This document shows positions 6,206 to 8,094 of a DNA stretch of 8,094 nt, one piece after another. Origin of the DNA: JAICLV01 sp036380925 (GTDB lineage Bacteria > Actinomycetota > Actinomycetes > Acidothermales > Acidothermaceae); NCBI GenBank assembly GCA_036380925.1, contig DASVDW010000156.1:1-8094 (forward strand), written 5' to 3'. A model generated the notes under the pieces. It ran no database searches. It was not told the origin of the DNA and saw only the letters and a program-made list of their open reading frames with translations. A program made the position numbers and the translations under genes. Position 1 is the stretch's first letter. Each line of letters begins with the position of its first letter.

Positions 6206-7038
6206 TGAGCACCCGTGAGGACTACCCGGCCGGGGTGCCGTGCTGGGTCGACACCAACCAGCCTGATCCCGCGGAGGCCGCCCGGTTTTACTCCGGGCTC
6301 TTTGGCTGGCAGGTCGAGGACGCGATGCCCCCTGATGCGGGGGCTCACTACTACATGGCCCGCATTGGTGGCCGGGAGGCCGCCGCCATCTCCTCCCAGC
6401 CCCCTGGTGCGCCGCCGCAGGCGGTGTGGAACACCTATGTCCGCGTCGAGTCAGCCGACGACGCCGCGTCGCGGGTGCGCGAGGCGGGCGGGCAGGTGTT
6501 CTCCGAGCCATTCGACGTCTTCGACGCGGGACGGATGGCGGTGTTCGCCGATCGGGAGGGCGCGGTCTTCTGCGTGTGGCAGCCCGGTTCGCACCGCGGC
6601 GCGGCGGCGGTCAACGAGCACGGCGCGGTGAACTTCAACAACCTGCACACCGACGATCTCAACGCCGCAAAGTCCTTCTACGGCGCGGTGTTCGGCTGGA
6701 CGACGATCGACGTCGGCGCGCCGATGTGGGCGCTGCCGGGCTACGGCGACCACCTTGAAGAGCTGAACCCCGGCATGCGCGCGGGGATGAGGCAAATGGG
6801 AGCGCCCGAGGGTTTCGAGGACGTCGTGGCGACGATCTTGCCGCGCGACGGCGGCCCGGCGCACTGGAGCGTGACCTTCGCCGTCGACGACGTGGATGCG
6901 ATCGCCGCGCGGGCGCGCGAACTCGGAGGCTCGGTCCTCGCCGGGCCGCAGGATGCGCCATGGGTGCGATTTGCCGTCCTCGCCGATCCGGCTGGCGCCT
7001 CCTTCACGGCCAGCCAGTTCGTGGCGGAGAACCGCTAG
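6205..7038 (+). CDS. Two-domain VOC (glyoxalase/bleomycin-resistance fold) protein, CFP32-like
   Basis: A cytoplasmic-type protein of 277 aa made of two vicinal-oxygen-chelate domains in tandem. Domain one covers about 8-128 (GVPCWVD, FYSGLFGW at 29-35) and domain two about 139-272 (NFNNLHTDDL, FYGAVFGW at 158-165). The repeated FY-x3-FGW motif shows internal duplication. Length, the WVD opening, WNTYV and the DAGRM segment (107-111) recall mycobacterial CFP32 (Rv0577). The family includes glyoxalases, dioxygenases and resistance proteins. The His/Glu metal ligands of glyoxalase I are not clearly conserved, especially in domain one, so an enzymatic reaction should not be assumed. ATG 6205 gives a full-length domain; no Shine-Dalgarno is present. 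The same-strand neighbour 112 nt downstream is an oxidoreductase, but an inverted repeat lies between them. Confidence 0.9.
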   Translation: MSTREDYPAGVPCWVDTNQPDPAEAARFYSGLFGWQVEDAMPPDAGAHYYMARIGGREAAAISSQPPGAPPQAVWNTYVRVESADDAASRVREAGGQVFSEPFDVFDAGRMAVFADREGAVFCVWQPGSHRGAAAVNEHGAVNFNNLHTDDLNAAKSFYGAVFGWTTIDVGAPMWALPGYGDHLEELNPGMRAGMRQMGAPEGFEDVVATILPRDGGPAHWSVTFAVDDVDAIAARARELGGSVLAGPQDAPWVRFAVLADPAGASFTASQFVAENR

Positions 7039-7040
7039 TC

Positions 7041-7066
7041 GATCGGCTATCGCGAAGGGGCCGATC
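7041..7066. terminator. Small inverted repeat behind the VOC gene, possible terminator
   Basis: GATCGGC (7041-7047) pairs perfectly with GCCGATC (7060-7066) across a 12-nt loop, starting two bases after the VOC stop codon. There is no T-run after it. The position favours a weak or factor-dependent terminator, but an operator of the next gene is equally possible. Confidence 0.3.
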
Positions 7067-7150
7067 CGCGCGAGCGATCCCTAACTCGATCGTCGTGTGG
7101 GTTCCATCTTGATGAGGAAGATCGGTGACCCAGAGCGTGTTGCCGTCACC

Positions 7151-8094
7151 ATGAAGCACATCGGATTCTTGTCGTTCGGCCATTGGAACCCCTCGCCGCA
7201 CTCGCAGACCCGGTCGGCCGCGGATGCCCTGCTCCAGTCCATCGATCTCGCGGTTGCCGCCGAGGAGCTCGGCGCGGACGGCGCGTATTTCCGGGTGCAC
7301 CACTTCGCCAACCAGCTGTCGTCGCCGTTCCCGCTACTCGCCGCGATCGGCGCCCGGACCAGCCGGATCGAGATCGGCACCGGGGTGATCGACATGCGCT
7401 ATGAGAACCCGCTGTACATGGCCGAGGACGCCGGCGCCGCCGACTTGATCTCCGGCGGGCGGCTGCAACTCGGCATCAGCCGTGGCTCTCCCGAGCAGGT
7501 GGTCGACGGCTTCCGCTATTTCGGTCACGTCCCGGCCGAGGGCACGGACCACGCCGACATGGCCCGCGAGCACGCCCGGGTCTTCTTAGAGATACTCCGT
7601 GGCGAGGGCTTCGCCGAGCCGAACCCGCGGCCGATGTTCGCCAATCCGCCCGGCCTGCTGCGCGTCGAACCGCACTCCGAGGGACTGCGCGACCGGATCT
7701 GGTGGGGCGCCGGCAGCCGGAAGACCGCCGAGTGGGCGGCGGAGCAGGGGATGAACCTCATGAGTTCGACGCTGCTCACCGAGGACACCGGCGTGCCGTT
7801 CCACCAGCTGCAGGCCGAGCAGATCGAGCGATTCCGCAAGGCTTGGACTGACGCCGGCCACAGCCGCGAGCCCCGCGTGTCGGTCAGCCGCAGCATCTTT
7901 CCGATCGTCAACGCCGTCGACCGTGCCTACTTCGGCCGCGACGCCCGCTCGCGAGACCAGGTCGGGTTCCTCGACGGCGTCAAGGCCCGCTTCGGCAAGA
8001 CCTACGCGGCCGAGCCCGACCAGCTCTTGGAGCAACTGGCCGCCGACGAGGCGATTGCCGCTGCTGACACCCTGCTGCTCACCGTCCCCAACCA
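7151..8094 (+). CDS. Luciferase-like (LLM class) flavin/F420-dependent oxidoreductase, 3' end missing
   Basis: The frame is open from ATG 7151 to the window end (314 complete codons), and family members of about 340-350 aa suggest that only some tens of residues are missing. The start MKHIGFLSFGHW is the typical first beta strand of bacterial-luciferase-type TIM barrels. Further family marks are the AEELGADGAYFRVHHF stretch (38-52), the strand IEIGTGV (73-79), ENPLYMAEDA (85-94) and SGGRLQLGISRGSPEQ (101-116), which binds the cofactor phosphate in this family. Such enzymes use reduced FMN or F420 to oxidise or reduce organic substrates; neither cofactor nor substrate can be fixed from the sequence. 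The upstream in-frame ATG 7112 would add 13 residues not expected in the family. Neither start has a good Shine-Dalgarno, so 7151 is chosen on family fit. Confidence 0.88.
   Translation, partial: MKHIGFLSFGHWNPSPHSQTRSAADALLQSIDLAVAAEELGADGAYFRVHHFANQLSSPFPLLAAIGARTSRIEIGTGVIDMRYENPLYMAEDAGAADLISGGRLQLGISRGSPEQVVDGFRYFGHVPAEGTDHADMAREHARVFLEILRGEGFAEPNPRPMFANPPGLLRVEPHSEGLRDRIWWGAGSRKTAEWAAEQGMNLMSSTLLTEDTGVPFHQLQAEQIERFRKAWTDAGHSREPRVSVSRSIFPIVNAVDRAYFGRDARSRDQVGFLDGVKARFGKTYAAEPDQLLEQLAADEAIAAADTLLLTVPN

Overview
This 8.1 kb window is GC-rich with strong G/C preference at third codon positions. It carries a secreted GH11 xylanase of the Streptomyces XlnB type, a VOC protein resembling mycobacterial CFP32, and a GGDEF protein with the 'DAKTGL' form of the domain start often seen in actinobacteria. 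Together these point to a chromosomal segment of a soil or plant-debris actinomycete. I see no rRNA, tRNA, CRISPR array, insertion sequence, integrase or phage gene. All five well-supported genes lie on the plus strand, but most are separated by 110-430 nt gaps and look like separate transcription units.

Layout. At the left edge a strong Shine-Dalgarno and an ATG on the minus strand suggest a divergent gene running off the window. Next is a membrane-anchored diguanylate cyclase (273-1616) with an intact active site and inhibitory site. A 427-nt non-coding stretch follows; it holds a candidate promoter and six copies of TCCGGA, and leads into the xylanase (2044-3039: signal peptide, GH11 catalytic domain, linker, CBM2-type carbohydrate-binding domain). 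Behind the xylanase are a short hairpin with a T-run and a perfect 14-bp inverted repeat, probably terminators.

A 908-residue P-type ATPase (3279-6005) comes next. Its membrane motifs resemble animal Na+/K+-ATPases (IIC) more than SERCA-type calcium pumps, but several ion-ligand positions are changed. Its stop codon overlaps the start of a doubtful 56-codon ORF. A two-domain VOC protein (6205-7038) with an apparently leaderless start and a luciferase-like flavin/F420-dependent oxidoreductase (7151 to the right edge, incomplete) close the window.

How they fit together: xylan degradation, c-di-GMP signalling, ion transport and a VOC/oxidoreductase pair are independent functions, and I found no convincing multi-gene system. 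The points most worth a second look are the TCCGGA array in front of the xylanase and the altered ion-binding residues of the ATPase.
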